DNA of 6,590 bases, taken from contig JAFAZU010000049.1 in NCBI GenBank assembly GCA_019239585.1, positions 1-6,590 on the forward strand, given 5' to 3'. A model generated the notes under the pieces. That model did no database searches. It was not told the origin of the DNA and saw nothing but the letters and a program-made list of their open reading frames with translations. Shown here in pieces: positions 5,167 to 6,590 of this stretch; positions within the stretch are counted from its first letter, which is position 1; every line of letters begins with the position of its first letter. This DNA comes from Acidobacteriaceae bacterium (GTDB taxonomy: Bacteria; Acidobacteriota; Terriglobia; Bryobacterales; Bryobacteraceae). The translations under genes were made by a program, and so were the position numbers.

Positions 5167-6590
5167 TTACTCCTTTGTGATCGTGGCGTCCATATTCAGC
5201 AATAAGCTTCCTACGGTTGTGTAAGCCGCCAACTGACGGGGATCGAGGCTGGGCCTCCTGGGCGATTCGCCATAGTTCAGAAACTGCTCCGCTACTTTGG
5301 GGTCTCGCTCATAAGTTGCTTCAAAGTCTTGGAGCGTTCGCAGAATAATCTGTAGCTCGGACGGCTTCGGCGAACGCGCCAGCAGTAGCTGGAATCCATA
5401 GTCGATCCGACCTTCCGGACTCGCGCCTCCTTCCACCATCATGCGTTCGGCCAGTTTCCGCGAGGCTTCCAGATACGCGACATCGTTCATCAGATTGAGA
5501 GCCTGGAGCGGCGTATTCGTCCGGTTCTCATAAACGGTGCATACTTCGCGATTCGGCGAATCGAAGTTCGCCATAAAGGGCGGCGTTACTGTTCGTTTCC
5601 AATAAGTGTAAAGACTCCGCCGGTACAGCCCTGGGCCGTGATCCTGCACATATCCGCCGCCGCTGGCAAGCTCCTGCCACAGACCGGGCGGCTGGTAGGG
5701 TTTCACGGAAGGGCCGCCCACTTCCTCGACCAGAAGCCCGGAAGCAGCTAACGCCTGATCGCGGATCACCTCGGGTCCCAGGCGAAAGCGCGGGCCTCTC
5801 GCGAGCAAACGGTTATCAGGATCTCTCCCCAGCAACTCCGGTTTCGCTCTCGACGATTGCCGGTACGTGGCGCTGGTGACGATCAGCTTCTGCATGGCCT
5901 TGACGTTCCAGCCGCTCTCCATGAATTCGACGGCCAGCCAATCCAGCAATTCGGGATGCACAGGCCACTCGCCCTGGGAACCGAAGTCATCCACCGTTTT
6001 CACGATGCCGAACCCGAAATAAGACTGCCAATATCGATTCACGGTCACACGGGCCATCAAAGGGTTGGAGCGGTCGGTCAGCCAGCGCGCCAATCCCAGT
6101 CGATTATTCGGCCATTCTGGACGCGGCTGCGGAAGCACCTCCGGGATGCCCGGCGTTACCTTCTCGCCCGGGTTATCGTAAGCGCCGCGTTTCAATAAGA
6201 ATGTTTCCCGGGCATTCGGGTCATCCACCATGATCATGACAGTTGGAATCGCATCCTCAAAACGCTCACGGCTCCGGAGGGTGGATTGCAGTTCCGCCTG
6301 CGCATCCTTGATCTTCTGCGGCGCTCCTTCTTGCAGGAAGCAGAGCCCGATCTTCTCAGACTGGCTTCTACTGCGTTGCCTCGGCGGAATCGCTGCGATT
6401 TGCCGAACGGATTCCCGTGCCGACACCGCTGCCGCCTCATCGGGCTCTAAAGCAACCTTATATACCCGGACGTCTTCGATAGAGCCCTGAAATCTCAGGC
6501 CGCCGGCGGCCCCGATTCGAAACGGCGTTTTGTCCGCCACGTGAAAGGGCTCATTCAACTGATCGAAAAGCACCTTGGTCTTTTGCGGCG
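5167..6590 (-). CDS. DUF1553 (PSD1) domain protein with LamG-like segment, partial at 5' side
   Basis: The frame is open to the window edge, so the N-terminus lies outside. A GTG at 6573 falls inside conserved sequence (KTKVLFDQLNEPFH) and is not the start. The first visible part resembles the end of a LamG/concanavalin-like domain (PFRIGAAGGLRFQGSIEDVRVY, about 6470-6585). It is followed by a linker, DDPNARETFLLKRGAYDNPG (about 6170-6228), and the DUF1553 core: NRLGLARWLTDRSNPLMARV, NRYWQSYFGFGIV, HPELLDWLA, GWNVKAMQKLIVTSATYRQS, RFRLGPEVIRDQALAASGLL and NRTNTPLQALNLMNDVAYLE. Homologues usually add an N-terminal cytochrome-c-like (PSCyt1) and DUF1549 region, expected just beyond 6590. The family is linked to exported proteins of Planctomycetes, Verrucomicrobia and Solibacter, often paired with DUF1501 as here. 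The biochemical role is not established; a role in handling complex carbohydrates at the envelope is only a guess. The visible frame is undamaged. Confidence 0.92.
   Translation of the reverse strand, partial: PQKTKVLFDQLNEPFHVADKTPFRIGAAGGLRFQGSIEDVRVYKVALEPDEAAAVSARESVRQIAAIPPRQRSRSQSEKIGLCFLQEGAPQKIKDAQAELQSTLRSRERFEDAIPTVMIMVDDPNARETFLLKRGAYDNPGEKVTPGIPEVLPQPRPEWPNNRLGLARWLTDRSNPLMARVTVNRYWQSYFGFGIVKTVDDFGSQGEWPVHPELLDWLAVEFMESGWNVKAMQKLIVTSATYRQSSRAKPELLGRDPDNRLLARGPRFRLGPEVIRDQALAASGLLVEEVGGPSVKPYQPPGLWQELASGGGYVQDHGPGLYRRSLYTYWKRTVTPPFMANFDSPNREVCTVYENRTNTPLQALNLMNDVAYLEASRKLAERMMVEGGASPEGRIDYGFQLLLARSPKPSELQIILRTLQDFEATYERDPKVAEQFLNYGESPRRPSLDPRQLAAYTTVGSLLLNMDATITKE
5170..5175 (-). 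promoter_or_regulatory. DUF1501 ribosome-binding site inside the DUF1553 coding end
   Basis: On the minus strand, AAG GAG are the last two sense codons of the upstream gene, directly followed by its TAA (5167-5169), two bases, and the ATG at 5164. The site is perfectly Shine-Dalgarno-like with five-base spacing. Ribosomes terminating on the DUF1553 message would cover it, so translational coupling is likely. Confidence 0.8.

Noticed and set aside
5857..6198. 113-residue plus-strand open frame, and other plus-strand frames over 4210-6490
   Set aside because: All lie antisense to the intact DUF1553 and DUF1501 genes and show no independent coding evidence.
1..6590. CRISPR array, tRNA, rRNA or defence system
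   Set aside because: No regularly spaced repeats, cloverleaf sequence, ribosomal RNA segments or defence-protein motifs were seen on either strand.

Overview
The window looks like chromosomal DNA of a soil-type Acidobacteriota, most plausibly a Solibacter/Bryobacteraceae-like lineage. This is inferred from three things: a PEP-CTERM exosortase sorting tail, a DUF1553-DUF1501 gene pair of the kind expanded in Solibacter, Planctomycetes and Verrucomicrobia, and moderately high GC outside the first 200 bases. The taxonomy rests on gene content only.

Layout. Positions 1-357 are non-coding; 1-180 is markedly AT-rich (about 35% GC), and a good Shine-Dalgarno precedes an ATG at 358. Positions 358-991 (+) hold a decayed DVUA0089-type PEP-CTERM protein gene, with one in-frame stop and four frame changes. 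It runs without a stop into the signal peptide of a second decayed secreted-protein gene (992 to about 2785, +). That second gene is rich in Ser/Thr/Asn, has an FG-GAP-like segment, and has at least three single-base frameshifts. It is cut off by an IS630-like transposase remnant on the minus strand (about 2785-3401). A fragment of an IS5-like transposase on the plus strand (3407 to about 3720) abuts that remnant and reaches the 3' end of the next gene.

The right half (3701-6590, minus strand) is intact: the C-terminal part of a LamG-DUF1553 protein that enters from the window edge, followed two bases after its stop by a full-length DUF1501 protein with a Tat-like leader. The DUF1501 ribosome-binding site is the last two sense codons of the DUF1553 gene, so the pair forms a tight, probably translationally coupled operon. 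It is presumably exported or envelope-associated and of unknown exact biochemistry.

Taken together, the left and middle are a gene graveyard: two exported-protein pseudogenes and two IS fragments. The right is a functional two-gene operon whose 3' boundary may have been remodelled by an IS fragment. I see no CRISPR array, tRNA, rRNA or intact mobile element. The least described element is the large secreted pseudogene at 992-2785, whose intact homologues would be worth identifying.
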